Positions 25,897-35,174 of a DNA stretch of 64,000 nucleotides are shown here, in pieces (position 1 is the first letter of the stretch; each line of letters begins with the position of its first letter). The notes beneath the pieces are model-generated. The model was not told where the DNA came from and ran no database searches. It saw only the letters and a list, made by a program, of their open reading frames with translations. This stretch comes from CAXMNX01 sp964194845. GTDB lineage: Bacteria > Pseudomonadota > Alphaproteobacteria > Rhodobacterales > Rhodobacteraceae. A program made the position numbers and the translations under genes. The stretch lies in contig CAXMNX010000054.1 of assembly GCA_964194845.1 (NCBI GenBank), forward strand, positions 15,093 through 79,092, written 5' to 3'.

Positions 25897-27200
25897 CCCA
25901 ATCCCCTGACGCAATCATCATCGGCACCGGCGTGATCGGCGCGGCAACGGCATTTGAGATGGCGAAAGCTGGATGGAAAACACTTTCGCTTGATCGAAAT
26001 ACCCAGGTCGGCCACGGATCGACCGCAGGATCCTGCGCGATCATCCGGATGCACTATTCAACCTTCGACGGCACCGCTTTCGCGTGGGAAGGCTATCACT
26101 ATTGGCGCGACTGGGCCGAATACCTCGGCCTTCCCGCCGACGCCGCACTGGCCGAGTTCAGGCAATGCGGCTGCATGGTGATGAAAACGCCGGAAAATGA
26201 ACATCTCGCCAAGCACGTCAAGATAAGCCGTGGTCTGGATATCCCGCACGAGGAATGGGACGCCGCACAGGTTCTCAAACGGATGCCGATCTATGCGCTC
26301 AACAGTTTTCACCCCCCGAAGGCCCGCGATGACGAGGGTTTCGGCCACCCGAACGGGCGAAAATTGCACGGCGCGGTCTATTGGCCCAACGGAGGATATG
26401 TCACCGATCCCGCGCTTTCGGCGCAAAATCTGGCCGATGCCGCGCGTCTGCATGGTGCCGAGTTTCGGCTGGGCGCGGAGGTCGTGGAAATCCTCAAAGA
26501 GGGCGGCAAAGTCAAAGGCGTTAAACTTGCCTCGGGCGAAGAAATCCACGCACCAGTGGTGATCAATGTCGCCGGACCCGGTTCCGCGATCATCAACGAG
26601 ATCGCAGGCGTCACCGGCGAAATGACAATCCAGACCCGCCCGCTTCGCCAGGAAGTGACGCATGTGCCAGCACCCGAAGGCTTCGATTTCGAAGGCACGG
26701 CACCGGTCATCTCGGACAACGACATCGGCGTCTACATCCGCCCCGAACACGGCAACCACATCCTGATCGGCTCGGAAGATCCCGAATGCGACCCGCACTA
26801 CTGGACGACCGACGACAAAGACTATGACCGCAATTTCACCGAACAATCGACAACACAGGCGCTTCGCTATGCCCAGCGCGTGCCATCGCTTGGCATCCCG
26901 TCGCGGCTGCGCGGCGTTGTCGACCTTTACGATGCCTCAACCGACTGGATCCCGATTTATGACAAAACCTCGCTCGGGGGCTACTACATGGCCTGCGGGA
27001 CAAGCGGAAATCAGTATAAAAACGCGCCCATCGCGGGCAAAATGATGGCCGCCCTTGTGGACTACACCGAGGCCGGAAACGACCACGACACCGCCCCGCT
27101 GACTTTCCGCCTGCCCTACATCGACCGCGAAATCGACGTTGGCTTTTACTCGCGCAAACGCGAGATAAATCAGGAGTCCAGCTTTTCGGTCCTTGGCTAA
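25893..27200 (+). CDS. FAD-dependent oxidoreductase (DAO / sarcosine oxidase beta-like)
   Basis: The 435-residue protein is a single DAO domain, without the GcvT part found in the three large paralogues. It shows GTGVIG (11-16) and, after the first beta-alpha-beta, GHGSTAGSCAIIRMHYS. A GGYYMACGTSGNQYKNAP segment lies near the C-terminus. Relatives act on N-methylamino or amino acids such as sarcosine and proline. It starts in an ATGA overlap with the TetR gene. Its place behind the MttB and GcvT-fusion genes suggests oxidation of a later amine intermediate. No gamma, delta or alpha sarcosine-oxidase subunits are present, so a heterotetrameric enzyme is unlikely here. Confidence 0.9.
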   Translation: MTQSPDAIIIGTGVIGAATAFEMAKAGWKTLSLDRNTQVGHGSTAGSCAIIRMHYSTFDGTAFAWEGYHYWRDWAEYLGLPADAALAEFRQCGCMVMKTPENEHLAKHVKISRGLDIPHEEWDAAQVLKRMPIYALNSFHPPKARDDEGFGHPNGRKLHGAVYWPNGGYVTDPALSAQNLADAARLHGAEFRLGAEVVEILKEGGKVKGVKLASGEEIHAPVVINVAGPGSAIINEIAGVTGEMTIQTRPLRQEVTHVPAPEGFDFEGTAPVISDNDIGVYIRPEHGNHILIGSEDPECDPHYWTTDDKDYDRNFTEQSTTQALRYAQRVPSLGIPSRLRGVVDLYDASTDWIPIYDKTSLGGYYMACGTSGNQYKNAPIAGKMMAALVDYTEAGNDHDTAPLTFRLPYIDREIDVGFYSRKREINQESSFSVLG

Positions 27201-27406
27201 GGCGATCCGAAATACCGGCCCGCCCAGCACCGCTGCCAAATGCGGAGGTGCGTTTGAGCGCGAATTTCGCAGAGCGGGCGTGTCATTTCATACGATCAAA
27301 GCAGCAATCTTGGCCGAATTTGCGATTTATTAACCCTAATTGAACTCTGAATCGTCGATAGGAAACCTGGCTTTCGAAAAACGCCTGCGATGATTGCGAC
27401 GAAATA

Positions 27407-29104
27407 TTGAATAACAAGCCTAAAACACCCGGCCTTCGCGGACTAATCTCATGCGCTTTCATCTTCAGCCTGTTCACCAATCTGCTGATGCTGACAGGCC
27501 CGCTTTTCATGCTTCAGGTCTATGACCGCGTGCTTGGCTCAAGATCATAAGAAACACTGGTCGCGCTCTTCTCGCTGGTCGCGCTTCTCTACTTTTTCTT
27601 CTGGCTCCTCGAATACGCGCGCGGGCGCGTTATGGCGCGCGCAGGTGCGCATATTCAGTCGCAGCTCAACGCGCCGGTTTTCCGGTCTGTCCTTCAACGT
27701 GCAGCACTGCGTCACGGCTCACCATCGGGATCGCTTCATGATCTGGACGCGGTTCGCAGCTTTTTTTCGTCGCCGGTGGTGCTGGCGCTTTTCGACGTGC
27801 CGTGGACGCCATTCTTTCTCGCCGCGATCTTCATCTTTCACCCGGCTCTGGGCTGGCTTGCGCTCGCAGGCGGCGCGATCCTCATCGTGATTGCCATCCT
27901 CAATCAGTTTCTGACGTCCAGAAAAACCGCCGAAAGTATGCGCCTAAGCTGCCTTGCACACCGGTTCTCGCGGCAGGCCGAAGAGGGCGGCGAGCTGATC
28001 TGGGCGCAGGGCATAGGGGCTGCCTCGGATCGTTGGGTCGCGGCGCAGGACAAAGCGGTCGAGCAATCGCTTAGGGCAAACGACTGGACCGGATCTTTCG
28101 GGTCATTCTCCAAGGCGTTCCGGCTTTTCCTTCAATCCGCAGTTCTTGCGGTCGGCGCGTATCTGGTGCTGCAAAATCAGATCACCGCAGGCGCGATGAT
28201 CGCCGCCTCGATCCTTTTGGGCCGCGCACTTGCCCCTATCGAGCAAAGCATTTCGCAGTGGCAGGTCGTGCAGCGGGCGCGCACCGGTTGGTCGGGCATC
28301 GGGACACTGCTGGCAAGTTCCAACGCTGAAGACGATCGAACCCAACTGCCGCCGCCTGACGCAAAGCTGGACATCCGTTCGCTGTCGGTGGTTGCCCGTC
28401 CGGGCGAGCCGCCGATCTTGCACAAGGTATCGCTCGACCTGGCCCCGGGCGAAGCGATTGGGATCATCGGGCGAAGTGGGTCGGGCAAGACAACGCTGGC
28501 CCGCGCCATTGTTGGTCTGGTGCGTCCCACGGCGGGCGGTATCCGGCTGGCGGGTGCAACGCTTGACCAATACAGCCCCGAACGTCTGGGCCAATACATC
28601 GGCTATCTGCCTCAGGACATTCGACTTTTTGACGGCACGGTCACCGACAATATCGCCCAGCTTGAACGTGATCCCGATGCCAGGCGCGTTGTGGCCGCCG
28701 CCCGAAAGGCGCGCGTTCACGACATCATCCTCAAACTGCCCGGCGGTTACGACACGATCATCGGCAGTTCGGATGCGCAACTTTCCGGTGGCCAGAAACA
28801 GCGGCTGGCGCTGGCGCGCGCGGTCTATAACGACCCCGCTCTGCTGGTTCTGGACGAGCCGAACTCGGCGCTCGATAACGAAGGTTCCGAAGCGCTGAAT
28901 GCCGTCGTTCTGGCGATGAAGGCCGAAGGCAAGGGCGTTGTGATCATGACCCACTGCCCCACGGCCATTTCCGCCTGCGACAAACTCCTGGTGCTGGAAG
29001 GCGGCAAAGTTGCGGGTTATGGCCCGCGCGATGACATCATCCGCTCGCTGATGAAAAACGCAGGCGACATCCAGCGCCTGTTCAAAAGCGGGGTGAGCGC
29101 ATGA
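27407..29104 (+). pseudogene. Type I secretion ABC transporter (PrtD-like) interrupted by a stop codon
   Basis: Family-like sequence starts at a TTG at 27407 (NNKPKTPGLRGLIS, then LMLTGPLFMLQVYDRVLGSR). It is broken by TAA at 27548-27550, then continues in the same frame with ETLVALFSLVALLYFF into the ORF from ATG 27632. One G-to-T change from GAA would explain the stop. Downstream of it everything is intact: five membrane segments, Walker A GRSGSGKT, signature LSGGQKQR, Walker B LLVLDEPNSALD and the switch His in MTHCP. A truncated 490-residue product from 27632 would lack the first two membrane helices. It overlaps the HlyD gene by 4 bases. Recent inactivation, a sequencing error and recoding are all possible. 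Confidence 0.75.
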
Positions 29105-30411
29105 CGGGTCAAGGAAATCGCTGGAGCGCACGTTTCCCAATCGCCGTTGGCTTTTCCACCATCGTGCTTCTGGTCGGCGGTGTGGGTGCGTGGAGCGTCG
29201 GCACCCAGATCGCAGGTGCCGTTGTCGCCACCGGGACCGTGCAGGTCGAAAGCGAACGCCAGGTCGTTCAGCACCCCGATGGCGGCGTTGTGGGGCAAAT
29301 CCTTGCCCGCGACGGCGATATCGTGGCCGCCGGTGATGTGCTGATCCGCCTGGATGGCACCTTCCTGCGGTCCGAATTGGCGGTGGTCGAACGGCAGCTT
29401 GCCGAAATATTCGCGCGCCGGGCGCGCCGGGCGCGCCTGATCGCCGAGCGTGACGGGACCGAGCCGGATTTCCGCAATGTGCCGGAATTTAGCCTGACCG
29501 ACGCCGACACAATTCAGGAACAGATCAACGGCCAGTGGAACCTGTTCGTCGCCCGCACAAAATCGCTGGGTCAGGAAGTTCAGCAACTGGGCGAGCAACA
29601 GATCCAGATCGAAAAGCAGATCGAAGGCACCCAGGCGCAGCTTATGGCACTCGCCAGACAGCTCGATCTGATCGAGAAGGAATTGACGGACGTCCAAAGC
29701 CTATTTGATCGCGGCCTCGTCCAGGTGACCCGGCTTTTGGAACTGCAACGCGCCGAGGCGCGCCTTCAAGGCGAAATAGGCGGCCTGACCTCAACGGTTG
29801 CAGAAGCGCGCGCGCGGATCTCGGCGCTGGCGATTGAAAGACTGCGGCTTGGGGACACACGGCGCGAAGAAGCCATTTCCCGCCTTCGCGATATCCAGTT
29901 CTCCGAGATCGAGCTTCAGGGACGCCGGATAAGCCTGACCGAACGCCTCGCGCGCCTTAATGTCCGTGCGCCGGTTGCCGGAACGGTGTTCGGCAGCCGG
30001 GTATTCGCGGTGCAAGGCGTTGTTCAGGCGGCCGAGCCGATGATGTATCTGGTGCCGGGCGACCAGCCGCTTCAGGTCTCGGCCCGGATCAGCCCAACGG
30101 ACGTGGATCAGGTATTTGTCGGTCAGAACGTGTCGCTGATGTTCACGATGTTCAGCCGACGCACGACGCCCGAAATTCCGGGGATTGTCGTGCGGGTATC
30201 AGCCGATGCCGAAACCGACGAGGCGACCGGCACGACCTTTTACGAGACCGTCTTGCAGCCCGATCGCGCGGAATTGCTGAGCCATGAAGACATAAAGCTT
30301 TTGCCGGGGATGCCGGTCGAGGCGTTTCTGAAGACCGAGGACCGCACACCGCTCAGCTATCTCACTCAACCGCTGACCGTCTATTTCAACCGCGCGTTTC
30401 GCGAGGAGTAG
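29101..30411 (+). CDS. HlyD-family type I secretion periplasmic adaptor (PrtE-like)
   Basis: The 436-residue membrane fusion protein has one N-terminal anchor helix (about 12-33), then a half-lipoyl segment (GTVQVESERQVVQHPDGGVV). A long coiled coil spans about 90-280 and is rich in Glu, Gln and Leu. The second lipoyl half and beta-barrel follow (LNVRAPVAGTVFGSRVFAVQ). It bridges the ABC exporter to an outer-membrane TolC-type channel. It is translationally coupled to the damaged ABC gene. No RTX cargo, HlyD-partner TolC or other secretion gene is next to it, so the exported protein must be encoded elsewhere. Confidence 0.93.
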   Translation: MTGQGNRWSARFPIAVGFSTIVLLVGGVGAWSVGTQIAGAVVATGTVQVESERQVVQHPDGGVVGQILARDGDIVAAGDVLIRLDGTFLRSELAVVERQLAEIFARRARRARLIAERDGTEPDFRNVPEFSLTDADTIQEQINGQWNLFVARTKSLGQEVQQLGEQQIQIEKQIEGTQAQLMALARQLDLIEKELTDVQSLFDRGLVQVTRLLELQRAEARLQGEIGGLTSTVAEARARISALAIERLRLGDTRREEAISRLRDIQFSEIELQGRRISLTERLARLNVRAPVAGTVFGSRVFAVQGVVQAAEPMMYLVPGDQPLQVSARISPTDVDQVFVGQNVSLMFTMFSRRTTPEIPGIVVRVSADAETDEATGTTFYETVLQPDRAELLSHEDIKLLPGMPVEAFLKTEDRTPLSYLTQPLTVYFNRAFREE

Positions 30412-30530
30412 ACCGTTACAAACGTTTGATAATGTAAGCTTAACCGCGGCTGATGCCCGGGAAAGTGTCAAATTCGAAGCTATTTCATCCAAATTCATGT
30501 TGCGCTAACCCAATTTTAACCACTGCCCGC

Positions 30531-30556
30531 CACAAATTTTCGTACGAAAATTTGTG
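30531..30556. repeat. 26-bp perfect palindrome
   Basis: CACAAATTTTCGT is followed directly by its exact reverse complement, with no spacer, in the 237-base gap between the HlyD gene and the convergent sulfatase gene. It is AT-rich in a GC-rich region. A smaller palindrome CAAACGTTTG lies at 30419-30428 in the same gap. It may be a protein-binding site or a bidirectional transcription end. No U-tract follows, which argues against a simple intrinsic terminator. Confidence 0.8.
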
Positions 30557-30648
30557 CAAAGGATCGTGTTTGTCCGGGCGAGGGCGATACGGGGCTGACG
30601 CCCAGATAGGTGCAAGGTCTATGCATTTCGATCCAACTGCACCTCGCC

Positions 30649-32307
30649 CTAGTCGTCCAATTTCTTGCGGTTCGAAACAAAATCCTGCGCAACCGGCCCA
30701 CGGTAGGCACGGGTCAACTCTTCGGGAACTTCCGAGCCATCCTTCATGAACATGAGGATACCCCGTCGCGCCGACCCGCCGCGCCCGGCCTCAATGTCCG
30801 CGTCCGACATCGTGACCCGCTGCGACATCCGACGCCCCCATCGCGAAAGCGTCTCGTAAAGCCTTGAGATCTCGGCGTCATGCGCGGCCCCTTTGCCAAG
30901 ATCGTGAAACTCCTCGGGATCGCTTCTCAGATCGAACAACATCGGACGGAACCCGCCCTCGGCGTGGATCAGCTTGAAACGCCCGTCGAACACCATGAAA
31001 AGCCGCGCGTCGCGCAAAGATACCCCAACGACATCGCGCATCGCCGTGGCTGAATAATCGTATTCGCTGATCACCGCCTCGCGCCAGTTCGGTTCAAAAC
31101 CGTGCAGCCACGGCGTCAGACCTCGCCCCTCAAGAATGTGATCGGCAACCGTACCGCCCGCAGCCTCAACAAACGTCGGTGCCAGATCAATCGCTTCGAC
31201 CAGCGCTTCGCAAGCTGTTCCACGCGTCGCGTCCGCCTCGCCGCGCGGGTCGTAAATGATCAGCGGTATTTTCACCGACGGCTCGTGGAACAGCTCCTTC
31301 TCGCCCAGCCAGTGATCGCCCAGATAATCCCCATGGTCAGACGTCAGCACAATCATCGTCTCGTGCATCTGGCCGGTCGCCTCCAGATGATCCAATAGCC
31401 GCCCCAACTGATCGTCGGCTTGGCTGATCAACCCCATGTAAGCCGGAATCACCTTCGCGCGAACGTCGTCCTGTTGAAAAGCCGCCGCGATCCTGTTGCC
31501 CATGAAAGCCGCATATACCGGGTGCGGGTCGTCACGCTCGATATCCGCGCGAACCGCCGCGGCCACATGATTTGCGCCATACATCGCGTGATAAGGTGCC
31601 GGCACGATATAGGGCCAATGGGGTTTGATATAACTCAGATGCGCGCACCAGGGGCCATCCGCCTGATCGACAAAACGGATCGCCTCAGAGGTCAACCACG
31701 GCGTTTCGCTGTCTTCCTCGCGAATGTTTGCGGGCTGGTCCGCGTTGTCGAAAAACCAGCCGCTGACCTTCTCGCCATCTTCAATCCCGGCGTTCGCGTA
31801 GTCGGCCCATGGATTGTCGCCGTCATAGCCCTTCGACTTCAGATACTCGTTATAAGGCGACCGCCGTTCGTCATAAAGCCCGTCCGGCCCCGTCGCCCAA
31901 AGCCCGTCGTCGCGCACCCAGATATCGAACCCGCATTCGGCCTGTCGCGCACCGATCACGCTATCGGGCGCCAGACCAAGACGTTCCATGCCCGCCGCGT
32001 CCGCCGTCATGTGGGTCTTGCCGATCAGCCAGCACTCCATGCCCGCGCCACGCAGATGATCGCCCAAAGTGTGCTCGCCGACGCGCAGCGGGAAATTGTT
32101 CCATTGCGCCCCATGCGACGAGGCATATCGCCCGGTGTAAAAGCTCATCCGGCTTGCGCCGCAGATCGGCGACTGCACATAAGCGTTCGTAAACCGCACG
32201 CCCATCGCGGCAACCCGATCAAAATTCGGCGTTTCCAGATGCGGATGGCCCGCGCAGCTTAGGTAATCGTGCCGAAGCTGGTCGTACATGATGAACAGAA
32301 TGTTCAA
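30649..32307 (-). CDS. Sulfatase / phosphonate monoester hydrolase family enzyme
   Basis: The 552-residue alkaline-phosphatase-superfamily hydrolase opens with NILFIMYDQLRHDYL (metal ligand D9, then Q10 as in phosphonate monoester hydrolases and choline sulfatases). The formylglycine motif is C49-G-A-S-R53 within ICGASRMSFYTGRY. The second metal site is SDHGDYLGDHWL. The Cys must be converted to formylglycine, and no maturase gene is seen nearby. It lacks a signal peptide, so it is probably cytoplasmic. It could hydrolyse a sulfate ester or phosphonate/phosphate diester. It follows the CMD-like gene by 30 bases in one minus-strand operon. Confidence 0.9.
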   Translation of the reverse strand: MNILFIMYDQLRHDYLSCAGHPHLETPNFDRVAAMGVRFTNAYVQSPICGASRMSFYTGRYASSHGAQWNNFPLRVGEHTLGDHLRGAGMECWLIGKTHMTADAAGMERLGLAPDSVIGARQAECGFDIWVRDDGLWATGPDGLYDERRSPYNEYLKSKGYDGDNPWADYANAGIEDGEKVSGWFFDNADQPANIREEDSETPWLTSEAIRFVDQADGPWCAHLSYIKPHWPYIVPAPYHAMYGANHVAAAVRADIERDDPHPVYAAFMGNRIAAAFQQDDVRAKVIPAYMGLISQADDQLGRLLDHLEATGQMHETMIVLTSDHGDYLGDHWLGEKELFHEPSVKIPLIIYDPRGEADATRGTACEALVEAIDLAPTFVEAAGGTVADHILEGRGLTPWLHGFEPNWREAVISEYDYSATAMRDVVGVSLRDARLFMVFDGRFKLIHAEGGFRPMLFDLRSDPEEFHDLGKGAAHDAEISRLYETLSRWGRRMSQRVTMSDADIEAGRGGSARRGILMFMKDGSEVPEELTRAYRGPVAQDFVSNRKKLDD

Positions 32308-32337
32308 GCGCGGCTCCAGTTGATCATCCGGGCAGTT

Positions 32338-32919
32338 TCATTCGTCACCCTTATAATACCCGACAACGTCTCCGTCGGTCGTCGCCCCCAACCCGTTCAG
32401 CAGCCGGTTTGAGTAATTGAAATAGGCGCAGACCTGATTAACTTCCAGTATCTCGCCGTCGTCGCAACCGGCGATCTTCAGCGCCTCAAAGTCAGACTTC
32501 ACCATATTTCCAACGTCGGTCGTCAATTTCGCGGCATACCGCAAAAGCGCCAATTCCTTACCCTCAAACTCATCCTCGGGCCGCGCCGCCTTCAAAGCCG
32601 CAAGAATCCTGTCCGAACGTGGTTGATCTCGCAGCAGGTTGCGAACATTCATAAAATGATGCGTCAGCGAATAGGTGCAGTCGTTCAGAATGGACGTGTA
32701 ACTGGCCACGACCTCAAGATACCAGAACCGCAGGGCATTATCGCCGCTATGCAGAACCGAGCGGTAAAGCGTGACGTGCCCCTCCATCGTTGCGGGGCGC
32801 AAGGAATGCACGCGCATAACGGTGTCCACCGTGCCGTGCGGCGTCCGCGCCTGATCCAGCAATGCACGCAAGCGGTCGTCGGCGTCCTCGTCGGAAATCA
32901 TTTTGATCCAGGCCGTCAT
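32338..32919 (-). CDS. Carboxymuconolactone decarboxylase / AhpD-like protein
   Basis: I choose the ATG at 32919, eight bases after an AAGGAG ribosome site; the frame opens slightly upstream at a GTG. The 193-residue all-helical protein resembles peroxidase-related CMD proteins. The usual redox motif E-C-x-x-C-x-x-H-H appears here as DCTYSLTHH (C81, S84, H87, H88). The second cysteine is therefore replaced by serine and a disulfide peroxidase cycle is doubtful. A later conserved region is LRYAAKLTTDVGNMV. It shares an operon with the sulfatase and is divergent from the M29-like gene. Confidence 0.82.
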   Translation of the reverse strand: MTAWIKMISDEDADDRLRALLDQARTPHGTVDTVMRVHSLRPATMEGHVTLYRSVLHSGDNALRFWYLEVVASYTSILNDCTYSLTHHFMNVRNLLRDQPRSDRILAALKAARPEDEFEGKELALLRYAAKLTTDVGNMVKSDFEALKIAGCDDGEILEVNQVCAYFNYSNRLLNGLGATTDGDVVGYYKGDE

Positions 32920-33044
32920 GCGCAACACTCCTTGCGTTTCAACGTCGATAACCGGGCGCTTGCGCCGCTGGCCAGCAAAAAATGCCCTCTTGTCGGGCGT
33001 TCGGCGCGGCGGTTACCTTGCCCCGTCAGGCAAAGGGGCAATGA

Positions 33045-34151
33045 ATGACGTCGGTAACGCCAGAGGCGCTGGAAGGCGCGCGCAACATGCTGGTGGCCTG
33101 CGGTGGCCTGACCGCGGGCGATCAGATGTTGCTGGTCACCGAGCTTGGCGACCGCGACTACTACCGGCCCGGCGTCCGCGCAGCGGTACTGGCGGTGGCC
33201 CGGGAAATCGGTCTGAAAGTGGATACAATCGAAGTTGCATTTGCCGAAGCGGTCGCCCAGCCGCCAGAGGCTTTAGTGACGGCCATGCGCGCCGCCAGGC
33301 TCACGGTGTTTCTGGCGCGCATGGGCGATCAGATGCGGTTTGCCCCTGATCTGGCGGGCTCGCGCGCATTGGTAAGCTACGCGCTTGACGCCAATATGCT
33401 TGGCTCACAATTCGGGTGCTTGGCCCACGACGGCATGGTCAGGGTCCGCGACGCCGCCGACAGGATGCTCGCCGCCGCCACCCATATTCAGGTAACCTGC
33501 CCGGCGGGAACGGATTTCAGCGGGCACATCCTTGACCCCGCGGCACCCACCGACACATCTACCATCCGGTTCCCGCTCTCGGTCTTCACGCCGATACTGG
33601 CAGCGGGATTTTCCGGCCGGATCGTCCAACGGGGGTTTCTGGTCGGCACCGGCTCGGCCTTCTACAAACCCTACGCTTGCGAAATCGAGGGTGATCTCAG
33701 TGTTTCGTTCACCGCCAACAAAATAACCGGCTTCGGCGGCAGCGACCGCGATATTAAGGCAGCAAAGGCGCATTACACCTTCGTTGCTGAGCGCTACGGC
33801 ATCGACCCGCGTTTCATTCACTCCTGGCACGCGGGCATTCACCCCGGCTCAGCGTTCGAAGACCCCGCATCAGCAAGTTTTGAACGGTGGAGCAGTGGTG
33901 CCTTCGGCAATCCCCGCCTGCTCCATGCGCATACCTGCGGACGCTTTGCGCCGGGCGAAATATCGCTGAATATCCTGGACCATACGATCACCGTCGATGG
34001 CGTCGCGGTCTGGGACAAGGGCGTATTGCACCCTGACCGCATTCCGCGTGCCGATGCCATCCTTCGCCGCCATCCTGATCTGAAAGCGGCCTATGACAAT
34101 CCCGCCCGCGCTTGCGGCGAAGGGCCAATGGGCGGGCTAAGTTTCGGCTGA
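33045..34151 (+). CDS. M29-aminopeptidase / NicX-like family protein
   Basis: The 368-residue protein starts at ATG 33045. Its N-terminal half is a Rossmann-like region (GLTAGDQMLLVTE). The central CPAGTDFSGHI resembles the GTDL signature of the aminopeptidase T/NicX group, followed by HSWHAGIHPGSAF and HAHTCGRF, which supply possible metal ligands. NicX (2,5-dihydroxypyridine dioxygenase) shows that this fold is not always a peptidase, and the neighbouring Rieske oxygenase would suit a ring-degrading role. That is inference. The 3' ends of this gene and the convergent Rieske gene overlap by 15 bases. Confidence 0.6.
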   Translation: MTSVTPEALEGARNMLVACGGLTAGDQMLLVTELGDRDYYRPGVRAAVLAVAREIGLKVDTIEVAFAEAVAQPPEALVTAMRAARLTVFLARMGDQMRFAPDLAGSRALVSYALDANMLGSQFGCLAHDGMVRVRDAADRMLAAATHIQVTCPAGTDFSGHILDPAAPTDTSTIRFPLSVFTPILAAGFSGRIVQRGFLVGTGSAFYKPYACEIEGDLSVSFTANKITGFGGSDRDIKAAKAHYTFVAERYGIDPRFIHSWHAGIHPGSAFEDPASASFERWSSGAFGNPRLLHAHTCGRFAPGEISLNILDHTITVDGVAVWDKGVLHPDRIPRADAILRRHPDLKAAYDNPARACGEGPMGGLSFG

Positions 34152-35171
34152 AGCTTCGGCTCTGATCCGCTTGTCCACCTTGGCACGGAACCGCATCGCG
34201 CCTGCATCCAGACCGAGGTTCAGATAGGGCGTGCGGCGGTTATCCATGCCCCATTGCACTTTTTCTAATATCTCTTTGTCCTCCAGAAACGCCATTTTCG
34301 CGCCTTCAAACATGCGCTCCGAAGTTTCGGCATTGTCGGGGTCCGAATTTCGTTGCTGAAACCAGAAGTACAAGGAATTCTGCGCATCCACCGGCGTGAT
34401 GAAATTGTAGGAGATATTCAGGAACGCGTCCTCCGGCAATTCCTTGTCCGCGCCGCCGGTGCCCGCGCGCGTATAGACCGACATGTTGATCGCGGTCGAC
34501 GGCACCCGGCATTCGTAATGCTGCTTGCGGTCGCAGTTGTCGCCGAAGGCCAGCATGTCGTGATAATAGGGCGGCGCGGGTTCGGCAAATATCCAGCGCG
34601 TCACGATCACACCATCATCAATATCCTCGATATCCAGCGGCCGGTCGTCGGTGCCCGCACCCGCGAACGACGTTACATGCACCCAGGCGACATGGCTTGG
34701 GTCCAGAAGATTGTCGGTGACGTATAGATAGTTGCACGCAATCTCCATCGCGCCGCGCGGCGTCGCACCCCAGGCGGCATTGTCGAAATTTGGGATATCC
34801 ATGATCTCGGCGGGCTCACCCTCGCCCATCCAAATCCACAGAAACCCATAGCGGTCTTGAACCGGATAGCTGCACACCCGTGCGCGCCGCGGAATGGGAT
34901 CGCCCTGCGTTGGTGCTGCAACGCAGGCCCCGGTGCCATCGAAAGTCAGCCCGTGATACCCGCACTCCACGCGGTCGCCGTGCAGGTTCCCGCACGAAAG
35001 CGGTAATTTGCGGTGCGGGCACGCATCCTCAAGCGCAAATGCCGTGCCGTCCGGCCCGCGATAAATCACCACCCGGTCTTCCAGCAGCGTCAACGCGGTC
35101 AGCTTCGCCTCAAAATCCTCACTTCGCCCCGCGACGTACCAGCAATTGCGAATATAGCCGGGGTTTTCCAT
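34137..35171 (-). CDS. Rieske 2Fe-2S oxygenase (VanA-like)
   Basis: The 344-residue oxygenase alpha subunit has a Rieske domain at about 5-110 with C51-P-H53 and C70-x2-H73 as cluster ligands (CPHRKLPL, CGYHGL). The catalytic domain has the mononuclear iron motif NLLDPSHVAWVH, giving two His, with a later Asp expected. The overall pattern is that of the vanillate O-demethylase/phenoxybenzoate group, which removes methyl groups or hydroxylates rings. No reductase gene is adjacent. It is the third gene of a minus-strand operon with the amino-acid type ABC genes, three bases after the permease. Confidence 0.9.
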   Translation of the reverse strand: MENPGYIRNCWYVAGRSEDFEAKLTALTLLEDRVVIYRGPDGTAFALEDACPHRKLPLSCGNLHGDRVECGYHGLTFDGTGACVAAPTQGDPIPRRARVCSYPVQDRYGFLWIWMGEGEPAEIMDIPNFDNAAWGATPRGAMEIACNYLYVTDNLLDPSHVAWVHVTSFAGAGTDDRPLDIEDIDDGVIVTRWIFAEPAPPYYHDMLAFGDNCDRKQHYECRVPSTAINMSVYTRAGTGGADKELPEDAFLNISYNFITPVDAQNSLYFWFQQRNSDPDNAETSERMFEGAKMAFLEDKEILEKVQWGMDNRRTPYLNLGLDAGAMRFRAKVDKRIRAEASAET

Positions 35172-35174
35172 TGC

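Noticed and set aside
27522..27890. 122-codon plus-strand frame covering the stop at 27548
   Set aside because: It is in another frame from the ABC transporter and its translation is Arg/Ser-rich without family features; it does not bypass the stop by a simple frameshift.
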